Part shown: positions 1-6,754 of the stretch, piece by piece
How positions within the stretch are numbered: position 1 is the first letter of the stretch
How the letters are laid out: each line of letters opens with the position of its first letter
Assembly (NCBI GenBank): GCA_037440345.1
Contig: JBBIUJ010000098.1
Span: 1 to 12,856 of the forward strand
Reading direction: 5' to 3'
Source: CAINVV01 sp037440345
GTDB lineage: Bacteria; Bacteroidota; Bacteroidia; Bacteroidales; Prolixibacteraceae
DNA: 12,856 nt
The notes under the pieces: generated by a model
What the model saw: the letters and a program-made list of their open reading frames with translations, nothing else
What the model was told of the DNA's origin: nothing
The model's database searches: none
Program-made: the position numbers and the translations under genes

Positions 1-389
1 GCTTTGGGGGCCAATATTTTCCCAATCTTGTCAGTCAGTTTTTTCAGCGCCATCTGGTCCTTCACAATGTAATCAAAGGCACCAAGTTTCAAAGTATTTA
101 CTGCCACATCCACACTATCCTGACCAGAAAGGAAGATAAATTCGGTATGGGGAAGAACTTTCTTGACATGTTTTAATACTCCTATCCCGTCAATTCCATC
201 CAGCAGATAATCCTGAATGATGATATCTGGTTTATCGTCAATTCTTTTTAAACACTCTTCACCACTAAAAAAGCTTTCTACATGGGTGAATTTTTTTGAC
301 TGCAAGTAGTTAACAACTAGCTTATTATAAACAGGATTATCTTCAACAATGAATATTAGCGGCTCAGTTCGTCTTTGCATAGTGGTCAT
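1..389 (-). CDS. Response regulator, receiver domain (partial, C-terminus outside window)
   Basis: Reverse-strand reading frame open from an ATG at 389 to the window edge, about 129 codons. The product has the CheY-like receiver pattern: acidic pair E16-D17 in IFIVEDNP, phosphoacceptor D60 in IIIQDYLLDG, S88 in FLSGQDS and K110 in DYIVKD. It should accept a phosphoryl group from a histidine kinase. The receiver domain is nearly complete at the edge, so the output domain, if any, lies outside and the class (NtrC-like, LuxR-like, stand-alone) cannot be told. A second in-frame ATG at 380 (residue 4) is an equally possible start; neither has a Shine-Dalgarno sequence. It is divergent from the SPOR lipoprotein gene, with 270 nt between them. 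No kinase gene is visible in the window. Confidence 0.9.
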   Translation of the reverse strand, partial: MTTMQRRTEPLIFIVEDNPVYNKLVVNYLQSKKFTHVESFFSGEECLKRIDDKPDIIIQDYLLDGIDGIGVLKHVKKVLPHTEFIFLSGQDSVDVAVNTLKLGAFDYIVKDQMALKKLTDKIGKILAPK

Positions 390-659
390 TTTTTTAAGGG
401 ATTAAGCGTCCGGTCTAAACAAAATTTTCTTTTAGTCTGATTGTAAAATACTGTGAATGTAAATATACCAAAAAACTTACTGCAAAGTAATCATTCCAAA
501 TCTGTTTTTTTTGGAGGAGGACCGAAAGAGTTAAATCTAACCTCAACTCTGTAGAGCGATTAAAAAAAATTGTATTTTAGCCGGTAAGATGGTCGACTGT
601 AGTTGCAGTGTTTCAAAAATAAAGAGACCTTACAATTCAACTAAATAATTACAAAGAAT
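390..659. other. Divergent intergenic region between response regulator and SPOR lipoprotein
   Basis: 270 nt, AT-rich, with no convincing ORF. It should hold promoters for both flanking genes, but no perfect Bacteroidota -7 element (TAnnTTTG) is present on either strand; the nearest is TTACTTTG on the minus strand near 482-489. A small inverted repeat, AGAGTT (527-532) and AACTCT (545-550), with GTTA/TAAC nested inside it, could be an operator or a short hairpin. A GGAGGAGG tract at 513-520 has no start codon close behind it and is not read as a ribosome binding site. Confidence 0.5.
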
Positions 660-1118
660 ATGAAGAACTTATCGCTATTGCTCATTCTCGTTGTTGTTCT
701 GGCAGCTTGTAAAACCCAAAAAATTGCCCCAAAACCGCAACCAGTGGCTCAGGAAAAAACTGCCCCTGCGGTTGTTGCAGCACCTTCTCCGGCCCCCAAA
801 GCAAGTTCAAGTAAACCAATCGCGGTTGCATCCAAGGAGGAGCGTTTCTCGGCAGCATCTGGCGAAGTTGCTAATTATGGCACCAATAAGTTCTTCGTTA
901 TTATGGGTAGTTTTTCGGTAATGGAAAATGCTAAACGTTTGAAAGAGACACTTACTGCGGAAAATTTTCATCCTGTTATTTTGATGAATGAAAGCGGGAT
1001 GTACCGGGTTTGTGGTGACAGTTATGCTGAAGAATCTGCTGCCCGATCCAGAATTGCCGAAGTAAGATCATCCTTCCCGAAATACAGCGATATTTGGTTG
1101 CTGATCAGGAAGCAATAG
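660..1118 (+). CDS. SPOR-domain lipoprotein
   Basis: 152 aa. Residues 1-17 form a type II (lipoprotein) signal peptide with lipobox LAAC, lipidated Cys at 17, so the mature protein should be anchored in a membrane facing the periplasm. Residues about 18-75 are a Pro/Ala/Lys/Ser-rich disordered linker. Residues about 77-150, beginning NKFFVIMGSF and ending near SDIWLLIRK, match the SPOR fold, a roughly 70-residue domain that in known members binds denuded peptidoglycan glycan strands, often at the division site. A role in cell-envelope binding or division is inferred from the family. The gene stands alone, is divergent from the response regulator and convergent with frr (24 nt between stops). 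The ATG at 660 is the natural start because the signal peptide begins there. Confidence 0.88.
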   Translation: MKNLSLLLILVVVLAACKTQKIAPKPQPVAQEKTAPAVVAAPSPAPKASSSKPIAVASKEERFSAASGEVANYGTNKFFVIMGSFSVMENAKRLKETLTAENFHPVILMNESGMYRVCGDSYAEESAARSRIAEVRSSFPKYSDIWLLIRKQ

Positions 1119-1142
1119 GCGGGGTAAGATTTTTGAGGTTCT

Positions 1143-1709
1143 TCAGATGGTCAGAATCTCTTTCTCCTTTGCTTGCAACATCACCTCAATCTTTTTGGTA
1201 TAGCTGTCCGTGAGATTCTGGATCTCATCGACAGCTATTTTCTCTTCATCCTCTGAGATCTCTTTTCCCTTTAAGAGTTTTTTTAGAAAATCGTTGCCAT
1301 CTTTTCGGGCAGAACGGACACTAACTTTTGCCGTCTCGCTCTCCTTGTGGGCATCCCTGACCAGATTACGCCTGCGTTCTTCTGTTGGAATGGGGACATT
1401 AATGCGGATGATTTCACCGTTGTTTTCCGGATTAAAACCCAGATTGGAGTTGATGATGGCACGTTCAATGGTGTGAATCATCTTCTTCTCCCATGGTTGA
1501 ATGGCAATGGTCCGGGCATCCGGTGTACTGATATTGGCTACCTGGGGAAGCGGTGTCATTGATCCGTAATAATCCACCAAAACACCTTCAATCATTCTAG
1601 GGGAGGCTTTCCCCGCTCTAATATGCGCCAATTCGTGGTCAAGATGTGCCAAAGCATGCTCCATCCTTTCGATGGTTTCATCCATTAACATTTGAACTTC
1701 CTCATTCAT
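1143..1709 (-). CDS. frr: Ribosome recycling factor
   Basis: 188 aa, close to the usual length of about 185. With EF-G, RRF splits the post-termination ribosome so that subunits can be reused; it acts in the cytoplasm. Family features are clear: the N-terminal helix with HELAHIRAGKASPRM (residues 25-39), domain II with VDYYGSMTPLPQVANIS (45-61) and IAIQPWEKK (68-76), and the C-terminal long helices with PIPTEERRRNLVRDAHK (106-122), which hold the conserved Arg cluster needed for ribosome binding. It is the last gene of a two-gene unit, 26 nt after pyrH on the same strand, and should be co-transcribed with it. The ATG at 1709 is preceded by an A-rich stretch and no Shine-Dalgarno sequence, as is usual in Bacteroidota. 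Confidence 0.98.
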   Translation of the reverse strand: MNEEVQMLMDETIERMEHALAHLDHELAHIRAGKASPRMIEGVLVDYYGSMTPLPQVANISTPDARTIAIQPWEKKMIHTIERAIINSNLGFNPENNGEIIRINVPIPTEERRRNLVRDAHKESETAKVSVRSARKDGNDFLKKLLKGKEISEDEEKIAVDEIQNLTDSYTKKIEVMLQAKEKEILTI

Positions 1710-1735
1710 TTGTATATGATTTTGCGTTTAAGATG

Positions 1736-2449
1736 CTACTCATTGTAGACATAGGTGCCGATGGGTTCGCCATGAACTACTTTTAACAGGTTGCCCTTTT
1801 TATCCATGTTGAAGACAATAATCGGAAGATTGTTCTCTTTGCAAAGTGTTGTGGCTGTGAGGTCCATGATACGCAAATCCCTTGAGTAAATCTCGTCAAA
1901 AGATATTTTTTCAAACTTCATGGCTGAGGAATTCTTTTCAGGGTCAGCGGTATAAATACCATCCACCCGGGTGCCTTTTAACATGACATCGGCTCCTACT
2001 TCAATGGCACGCAGCGATGCTGCGGTATCGGTAGTAAAAAACGGATTCCCGGTTCCTGCTGCAAAAATAGCCACCTCACCTTTCTCGAGCGCCTTGATAG
2101 CCAGTTCTTTGGTGTAAAATTCACCGATAGGCTGCATGGCAATTGCGGTAAGTACCCTGGCCTTTATCTGAAGGGATTCAAGCGCTGAAGCAAGCGCCAG
2201 GCTGTTGACTACAGTTGCCAACATACCCATCTGGTCACCTTTACAGCGATCGAACCCTTTGGCAGTACCACTCAAACCCCTGAAAATATTGCCACCGCCA
2301 ATGACGATACCCACTTCAATTCCGATGGATATAATCTCTTTGATTTGAAGTGCATAATCAGAAAGAACCTCCTGATCAATGCCGTGTTGAAGTTTTCCGA
2401 GAAGGGATTCTCCCGAAAGCTTTAAAACTACCCTGTTATATTTTATCAT
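1736..2449 (-). CDS. pyrH: UMP kinase (uridylate kinase)
   Basis: 237 aa, normal for the bacterial hexameric UMP kinase of the amino-acid-kinase fold. It phosphorylates UMP to UDP with ATP in pyrimidine nucleotide synthesis. Visible motifs: KLSGESL at 10-16 (phosphate binding), GGGNIFRG at 51-58, GDQMGMLATVVN at 71-82, GTGNPFFTTDTAA at 132-144 (UMP/ATP site) and LKGTRVDGIYTADP at 157-170. It is first in a pyrH-frr pair with its own near-perfect promoter about 75 nt upstream, and it is separated from tsf by an intrinsic terminator. In many bacteria rpsB-tsf-pyrH-frr are simply contiguous; here the order is kept but transcription is probably split. Confidence 0.98.
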   Translation of the reverse strand: MIKYNRVVLKLSGESLLGKLQHGIDQEVLSDYALQIKEIISIGIEVGIVIGGGNIFRGLSGTAKGFDRCKGDQMGMLATVVNSLALASALESLQIKARVLTAIAMQPIGEFYTKELAIKALEKGEVAIFAAGTGNPFFTTDTAASLRAIEVGADVMLKGTRVDGIYTADPEKNSSAMKFEKISFDEIYSRDLRIMDLTATTLCKENNLPIIVFNMDKKGNLLKVVHGEPIGTYVYNE

Positions 2450-2494
2450 TTGGGTTAAATTCTAACCAGTATGTATTTAATTAATTACATGTAT

Positions 2495-2509
2495 CCCCAA
2501 TTTTAGGGG
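2495..2509 (-). other. Small hairpin in the pyrH 5' leader
   Basis: The minus strand reads CCCCTAAAATTGGGG, a CCCC/GGGG stem that can extend by AA/TT. It falls just downstream of the predicted pyrH transcription start (about 2517) and about 45 nt before the ATG. It could stabilise the mRNA or regulate initiation; no known riboswitch or pyrimidine-attenuator arrangement is evident. Confidence 0.35.
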
Positions 2510-2523
2510 CGCTCAAATCAATA

Positions 2524-2554
2524 CAAATTTATATTAAAAATATTTGATAACAAA
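2524..2554 (-). promoter_or_regulatory. Bacteroidota-type promoter for pyrH-frr
   Basis: On the minus strand, TTTG (2551-2554) is followed after 19 nt by TAAATTTG (2524-2531), an exact match to the Bacteroidota sigma-A consensus TTTG-N19..21-TAnnTTTG. Transcription would start near 2517, giving a leader of about 68 nt before the pyrH ATG at 2449. It lies just beyond the tsf terminator. Confidence 0.75.
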
Positions 2555-2585
2555 CCTTATTCCCACTCTCCGAAGGGGAGGAATC

Positions 2586-2612
2586 AAAAAAAAACCTCCC
2601 GAAGGAGGCTTT
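2586..2612 (-). terminator. Rho-independent terminator after tsf
   Basis: Read on the minus strand: GCCTCC, loop TTCG, GGAGG, then nine T residues (A-tract 2586-2594 on the plus strand). The stem is 2595-2599 with 2604-2608 and the loop is a stable UUCG tetraloop. It begins about 27 nt after the tsf stop and should end the rplM-rpsI-rpsB-tsf transcript. Confidence 0.88.
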
Positions 2613-2635
2613 AATATCACGGGGGAACACTTTGA

Positions 2636-3460
2636 TCAGACGTTTAATGTAAAACGTTTGATCTCTGTTACTTTAAGATCTTTATCAACGCTTCCAAGGT
2701 ATTGACGGATTGTCATCTTGTTGTCCTTAACAAAGTCCTGGTTCAATAGGGTACTCTCTTTGAAAAATTTGTTCAATGCGCCCTGTGCAATTTTGTCAAG
2801 CATGTTTTCAGGTTTGCCTTCCAAACGGAATTTTTCTTTGGCAATCTTCAACTCTTGTTCAATAATGGCGGGGGCAACATCCGCGTTGTCGATGGCAACC
2901 GGGCTCATGGCAGCTATTTGCATAGCGACGTCTTTTCCGACCTGCAAATCAACAACCTTGTTGAAACCGACCAGCGTAGCCAGTTTGTTTCCGGGGTGGA
3001 TGTAAGGAACAACAAAAGCTGCTGCGACAGATTCGTAGAAAGGCAATTCAATCTTTTCTCCGATAATACCTGTCTGCTCCATCACCTGTTCACCGATGGT
3101 ACGTCCATCAAGAACCAATGCTTTAACAGCGTCCAGGTTGTTGCTTTTGTTGGCAAGTGCCTGATCAAGAATTTTATGGGTAAGTGCAACGAAATTCTCA
3201 TTTTTTGCAACGAAATCTGTTTCGCAATTGAGGGATATAATGGCCCCAAAACTTTGGTCGGCAGATACTTTAGCCAGAACAACACCTTCAGATGATTCCC
3301 TGTCGGCACGCTTGCTGGCAACCAGTTTGCCTTTTTCGCGGATGATCTCCACCGCACGATCAAAGTTTCCTTCGGCATCAGCCAAAGCATTTTTGCAATC
3401 CATCATTCCTGCGCCTGTTGCTTTGCGCAATTTGACTACATCTGCAGTACTAATTTCCAT
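2636..3460 (-). CDS. tsf: Translation elongation factor Ts
   Basis: 274 aa, within the family range. EF-Ts is the guanine-nucleotide exchange factor that recharges EF-Tu with GTP in the cytoplasm. The N-terminal UBA-like domain (about 1-50) holds VVKLRKATGAGMMDCKNAL (8-26), the standard signature. The core includes CETDFVAKN (79-87), whose TDFVA motif inserts into EF-Tu. The two-subdomain core runs to about residue 250 and a short C-terminal module follows. It lies 23 nt after rpsB on the same strand, the usual pairing, and is the last gene before the terminator. The ATG at 3460 gives the canonical MEIS-TADVVKLR start; there is no Shine-Dalgarno sequence. Confidence 0.98.
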   Translation of the reverse strand: MEISTADVVKLRKATGAGMMDCKNALADAEGNFDRAVEIIREKGKLVASKRADRESSEGVVLAKVSADQSFGAIISLNCETDFVAKNENFVALTHKILDQALANKSNNLDAVKALVLDGRTIGEQVMEQTGIIGEKIELPFYESVAAAFVVPYIHPGNKLATLVGFNKVVDLQVGKDVAMQIAAMSPVAIDNADVAPAIIEQELKIAKEKFRLEGKPENMLDKIAQGALNKFFKESTLLNQDFVKDNKMTIRQYLGSVDKDLKVTEIKRFTLNV

Positions 3461-3483
3461 CTCAGAATAAATATTTGAAATAA

Positions 3484-4383
3484 TTACTTTGCCTCTTCAG
3501 CAAGATCTTCCTCTTCTTCCTCATCGGCTGCATCCTCGTCTACAAGAATTGCATCGAGTTCTTCTTCAAGGATATCCTCATTGTCGTCGGCCTCTACGTC
3601 CTCATCGTCTTCAACAATGATTTTGGCTACAGCCTTGCGACCTTTTTTAAGGGTTGAAAGAGGTTTTTCGTCCTTTTCCTCGCTATCACGCTCAACTTTG
3701 CGGTCTGAAAGACCATCTTTGATTGCATCGCACATCACGCCAACGATCAGATCGATGGATTGTGAAGCATCGTCGTTGGCCGGGATTACGAAATCGATGC
3801 CGTTTGGATCGGAGTTGGTATCTACCATCCCAAAGATAGGGATGCTCAAGCGCTGGGCTTCGCGAACTGCGATCTTCTCTTTCATCACGTCGATGATAAA
3901 GAGCGCTGCAGGCAAACGGGTCAGGTCAACGATTGAACCAAGGATCTTCTCCAGTTTAGCCCTTTGACGGGTAATCTGAAGTTTTTCGCGCTTGGAAAGG
4001 TTGTCCCAGCTCGAATCTTTGATCATCTTGTCGATGGTTGACATCTTCTTAACAGCCTTACGGATGGTTGGGAAGTTGGTAAGCATACCACCTGGCCAAC
4101 GTTCAACCACATAAGGCATATTTACCGCGGATACTTTCTCGGCTACGATTGATTTCGCCTGTTTTTTGGTCGCAACGAACATGACCTTGCGGCCTGAACG
4201 GGCGATTTGTTTGAGCGCATCGGCAGCTTCGTCAATTTTTACAATTGTTTTTTGCAGGTCGATGATGTGGATCCCGTTCTTCTCCATGAAGATATAGGGA
4301 GCCATACTTGGATTCCATTTGCGTTTGAGGTGTCCGAAGTGAACGCCTGCATCCAGCAACTGCTTAAATTCTGTTCTTGGCAT
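3484..4383 (-). CDS. rpsB: 30S ribosomal protein S2 (uS2) with long acidic C-terminal tail
   Basis: 299 aa; the canonical S2 fold ends near residue 230. It binds the 30S head/body junction and is needed for S1 (bS1) docking in well-studied bacteria. Clear family motifs: LLDAGVHFGHLKRKWNP (9-25), IHIIDLQKT (38-46), VERWPGGMLTNF (93-104), LPAALFIIDV (157-166) and PIFGMVDTNSDP (182-193). Residues 231-299 are extra: first a charged Lys/Glu linker, then a strongly acidic stretch (about 26 Asp/Glu in the last 42 residues). Bacteroidota S2 proteins often have some C-terminal extension; this one is long. It follows rpsI by 108 nt and precedes tsf by 23 nt. The ATG at 4383 gives the expected start a few residues before FKQLLDAGVHFGH. 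Confidence 0.97.
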   Translation of the reverse strand: MPRTEFKQLLDAGVHFGHLKRKWNPSMAPYIFMEKNGIHIIDLQKTIVKIDEAADALKQIARSGRKVMFVATKKQAKSIVAEKVSAVNMPYVVERWPGGMLTNFPTIRKAVKKMSTIDKMIKDSSWDNLSKREKLQITRQRAKLEKILGSIVDLTRLPAALFIIDVMKEKIAVREAQRLSIPIFGMVDTNSDPNGIDFVIPANDDASQSIDLIVGVMCDAIKDGLSDRKVERDSEEKDEKPLSTLKKGRKAVAKIIVEDDEDVEADDNEDILEEELDAILVDEDAADEEEEEDLAEEAK

Positions 4384-4413
4384 AATGAATTGTTTACTTT
4401 CTGTTCAGTCAAT

Positions 4414-4436
4414 CTCCCGGTAGTCCGCAAAGGGAG
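4414..4436 (-). promoter_or_regulatory. Hairpin in the rpsI-rpsB spacer, possible S2 leader element
   Basis: The 108-nt spacer before rpsB contains, on the transcribed minus strand, a CTCCC (4432-4436) / GGGAG (4414-4418) stem with a 13-nt loop, about 30 nt before the ATG. Proteobacterial rpsB has a leader bound by S2 for autoregulation, but this hairpin does not obviously resemble it. No good promoter is visible in the spacer, so rpsB is probably read through from rplM-rpsI. Function is a guess. Confidence 0.35.
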
Positions 4437-4491
4437 TCCGGAAAATTTAGATGCTAAACCTGTTATTAAAAAGAAATAATGTTTAAATCGA

Positions 4492-4878
4492 TTAACGTTT
4501 CGAGAATTGGAATCTCTTGCGTGCTTTTGGTTGCCCCGGTTTCTTACGTTCCACTTCGCGTGGGTCGCGGGTTAAAAATCCGGCGGCTTTCAGTTTTGGA
4601 CGGAAATCAGCGCTGACTTTCAACAGTGCACGGGAGATACCAAGACGAAGTGCTTCGGCCTGACCTGTCAGACCACCACCGTCCAGATTTACTTTGATGT
4701 CGTATTGACCGGCTACTTCACAAAGGTGCAAAGGTTGCTGAACAACATATTGCAGCGTTCCTACCGGGAAGTACTCGTTCAATTCTCTTTTGTTGATGGT
4801 AATATTTCCTTTGCCTTCAGTAAGGTATACACGGGCAACAGCAGTTTTTCTCCTGCCTAAAGCGTTAATAACTTCCAT
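4492..4878 (-). CDS. rpsI: 30S ribosomal protein S9 (uS9)
   Basis: 128 aa, normal length. S9 sits in the 30S head, and its C-terminal tail reaches the P-site tRNA anticodon stem-loop. Seen here: N-terminal NALGRRKTAVARVYL (5-19), central GGGLTGQAEALRLGISRALL and the basic C-terminus ending FQFSKR, whose final Lys-Arg contacts tRNA in known structures. It lies 5 nt downstream of rplM on the same strand, a near-universal bacterial pairing. The ATG at 4878 matches the family start. Confidence 0.98.
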   Translation of the reverse strand: MEVINALGRRKTAVARVYLTEGKGNITINKRELNEYFPVGTLQYVVQQPLHLCEVAGQYDIKVNLDGGGLTGQAEALRLGISRALLKVSADFRPKLKAAGFLTRDPREVERKKPGQPKARKRFQFSKR

Positions 4879-4883
4879 GATAC

Positions 4884-5339
4884 TTATCTAATATTGTCAA
4901 GGTTAATAACTTTTGGTTGCTGTGCGGCGTTATCGTGCTCAGCTCCAACATAAACATGCAAATTGGTGAACAGCTTGGCTCCAAGACTATTCTTCGGCAA
5001 CATACCTTTTACGGCTTTTTCGACCATACGGGCAGGATGTTTGGCCATTAGTTCTTCAGCAGTTTGGAAACGCTGACCGCCCGGATAACCCGTGTGGCGG
5101 ATGTAAACTTTGCCTTTCATCTTATTCCCGGTCAAACGAACTTTCTCAGCATTGATGACGATAACATTGTCGCCGCAATCCACGTGAGGAGTATAGCCAG
5201 GTTTGTGTTTGCCTCTGAGTACCAATGCAATCTTACTTGACAATCTACCCAGGATCTGGTCTGTGGCATCTACCACTACCCATTCTTTTTGTACCGTTGC
5301 TTTGTTCAGCGATACGGTTCTGTAACTTAAAGTGTCCAC
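4884..5339 (-). CDS. rplM: 50S ribosomal protein L13 (uL13), GTG start
   Basis: 151 aa, slightly longer than the E. coli protein (142), normal for Bacteroidota. L13 is an early-assembly 50S protein. Motifs: EWVVVDATDQILGRLSSKIA (19-38), RGKHKPGYTPHVDCGDNVIVINA and VYIRHTGYPGG. The first codon (5337-5339, complement of CAC) is GTG, not ATG. It is the likely true start because the product then begins MDTLSYRTVSLNKATVQKEW, the usual beginning of Bacteroidota L13, and no closer ATG exists. First gene of the rplM-rpsI-rpsB-tsf transcript, with a consensus promoter about 155 nt upstream. Confidence 0.97.
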   Translation of the reverse strand: MDTLSYRTVSLNKATVQKEWVVVDATDQILGRLSSKIALVLRGKHKPGYTPHVDCGDNVIVINAEKVRLTGNKMKGKVYIRHTGYPGGQRFQTAEELMAKHPARMVEKAVKGMLPKNSLGAKLFTNLHVYVGAEHDNAAQQPKVINLDNIR

Positions 5340-5499
5340 TTTCGGTTCAATTTATAATGTGATACAATCCATTTTTTGTCGGTTCACCTGTCGAATCAGT
5401 GCTGTACCAGTTTACCGAATTCCACTATTCGATAAATTTTGCTAAGGTTGATACCGCCTCCAATCCGTACAACGACAAATTAGGATAAAATCGGGACTG
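5340..5499 (-). promoter_or_regulatory. Long 5' leader of the rplM operon
   Basis: If the promoter at 5500-5529 is used, the transcript has about 155 nt of untranslated leader before the rplM GTG. The leader is not obviously coding and could carry a ribosomal-protein autoregulatory structure. I see no hairpin I can match to a known L13 leader, so this is only a candidate region. Confidence 0.4.
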
Positions 5500-5529
5500 C
5501 AAAAGTAGCGTATTTTTTGAAAACAACAA
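5500..5529 (-). promoter_or_regulatory. Bacteroidota-type promoter for the rplM operon
   Basis: Minus strand: TTG (5527-5529), 19 nt, TACTTTTG (5500-5507), the second element matching TAnnTTTG exactly. The predicted start is near 5493. It lies between the stop of the upstream beta-barrel gene (5594) and rplM. Confidence 0.7.
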
Positions 5530-5593
5530 CTCCTTTGAAAAAATAAGTAGTACAATATCAGGAGTTAAAGCATCATTTGGGAGTAAAGAAGAC

Positions 5594-6754
5594 CTAAAGC
5601 GCTTTTTTACTGCATAAAATGGAAAGATTGACCGTCAGATAGAGTGCAGCAGCATTTGAAATTTTCCGGGTTGAGGGATTGTAAAAGAGGTCACTTGCGA
5701 AGCCGAATCTGCTCTGATCAAATATTTTGTGATCGTAACGATACGATAAAACCACCAGGCGATTTACCTCGACGGCTGCAACTTGTCCGGCTGCCCCATT
5801 TTGATAGAGCGGCATTCCCAGTGGAGTGAAGAAGCGGTTCCCCTGCCAGTATCCCGTAGCAAAAGTGCCGTAATCGGTGTTCATGGCAGTTTGAATGAAA
5901 AAACCAAACCCGCTTTTTCCGGGGAGCGCTGTTTCATTTTGAGGATAGGTGGATTGCAGAAAGGAACACTCCAGGCGGCCTGATTTAACCAGTTCCCCCC
6001 CCGTTTTGTATTCATATTTAACTCCTTCCGACACAACAATGTGTGTTTGTGCAGGACCCGGTGCTGCATCAATTTCACCCCCTTCATGCAATCCGTTGAA
6101 GACAATTGGCATTGAAAGCTTTCGTTTTTCATTTTGGAACAAAGTGACTGCACCGGCAGTTCCAAATACGAACCGCTCTTTGTAGGGATCTCCCTTGAAT
6201 ATCATCTTTTGCCAATCGATCCATAAATCGGCATTCCATCGGCCGAAGTTAAATTTTGCCTGAAAGCCTGCCTCAGGTTTATCTTTCAATATATGTTCAC
6301 TATCCATCACCGGTTCCGCCAACCCATGGTTTTGATTCTGATCTATGTTTCCCATGCGAAAAGCGACGTTTTTGGTTGGCATGTAAACCGCAGAAAACCA
6401 TGGATATAATTTATAGTCCTCCCGTCCATTGTAGGCCAGAACCTGCCCGCCAAGCTCCAATCGGAATTTTTCATCCGGATAATAGAGCAACTTAGGCCGT
6501 AGCCACATCCCCGTTAGGGTATATCCGTCTATGTATTTGCTCTTGAATTCGTTGTCTTTGAAGAAGTTGAGGTTATTGATTTCTACCATCAGCTTTCCGA
6601 CTGAAGGGGAATCAGCATATGCATGGTTTACATAAAGTACTGGACCTTCCTGCGAAAATGCCGATAAGGAAAGCAAGACCAATAAAAATGCGCCCATCAA
6701 TTTTTGTACCCGGGAGGAAGTTGAACGAAGCAGGCTGTTGGTAAAATCACTCAT
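5594..6754 (-). CDS. Predicted outer-membrane beta-barrel protein of unknown function
   Basis: 386 aa from the ATG at 6754. The N-terminus is a Sec signal peptide: basic stretch with two Arg and a Lys, hydrophobic core MGAFLLVLLSLSAF, likely cleavage after AFS before QEG. The mature part has alternating hydrophobic/polar strands rich in Tyr, Phe and Trp (for example YTLTGMWLRPKLLYY and FRLELGGQVLAY), like a barrel with a strand every 10-15 residues. A segment FRMGNIDQNQNHGLAEPVMD resembles a constriction or periplasmic turn. I do not recognise the family. The frame is open further upstream to 6820, but that part overlaps the transporter gene and would place about 22 non-signal residues first. 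ATGs at 6760 and 6754 overlap the transporter stop by 14 or 8 nt (ATGAGTGA), suggesting translational coupling. It may act with the transporter, for example as its outer-membrane entry route. Confidence 0.7.
   Translation of the reverse strand: MSDFTNSLLRSTSSRVQKLMGAFLLVLLSLSAFSQEGPVLYVNHAYADSPSVGKLMVEINNLNFFKDNEFKSKYIDGYTLTGMWLRPKLLYYPDEKFRLELGGQVLAYNGREDYKLYPWFSAVYMPTKNVAFRMGNIDQNQNHGLAEPVMDSEHILKDKPEAGFQAKFNFGRWNADLWIDWQKMIFKGDPYKERFVFGTAGAVTLFQNEKRKLSMPIVFNGLHEGGEIDAAPGPAQTHIVVSEGVKYEYKTGGELVKSGRLECSFLQSTYPQNETALPGKSGFGFFIQTAMNTDYGTFATGYWQGNRFFTPLGMPLYQNGAAGQVAAVEVNRLVVLSYRYDHKIFDQSRFGFASDLFYNPSTRKISNAAALYLTVNLSILCSKKAL

Noticed and set aside
513..520. GGAGGAGG as a strong ribosome binding site
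   Set aside because: No start codon follows at a usable distance, and genes here do not use Shine-Dalgarno sequences.
3581..3967. Plus-strand ORF of 128 codons opposite rpsB
   Set aside because: Antisense shadow of the acidic S2 tail (Ser-rich translation), with no start context or homology.
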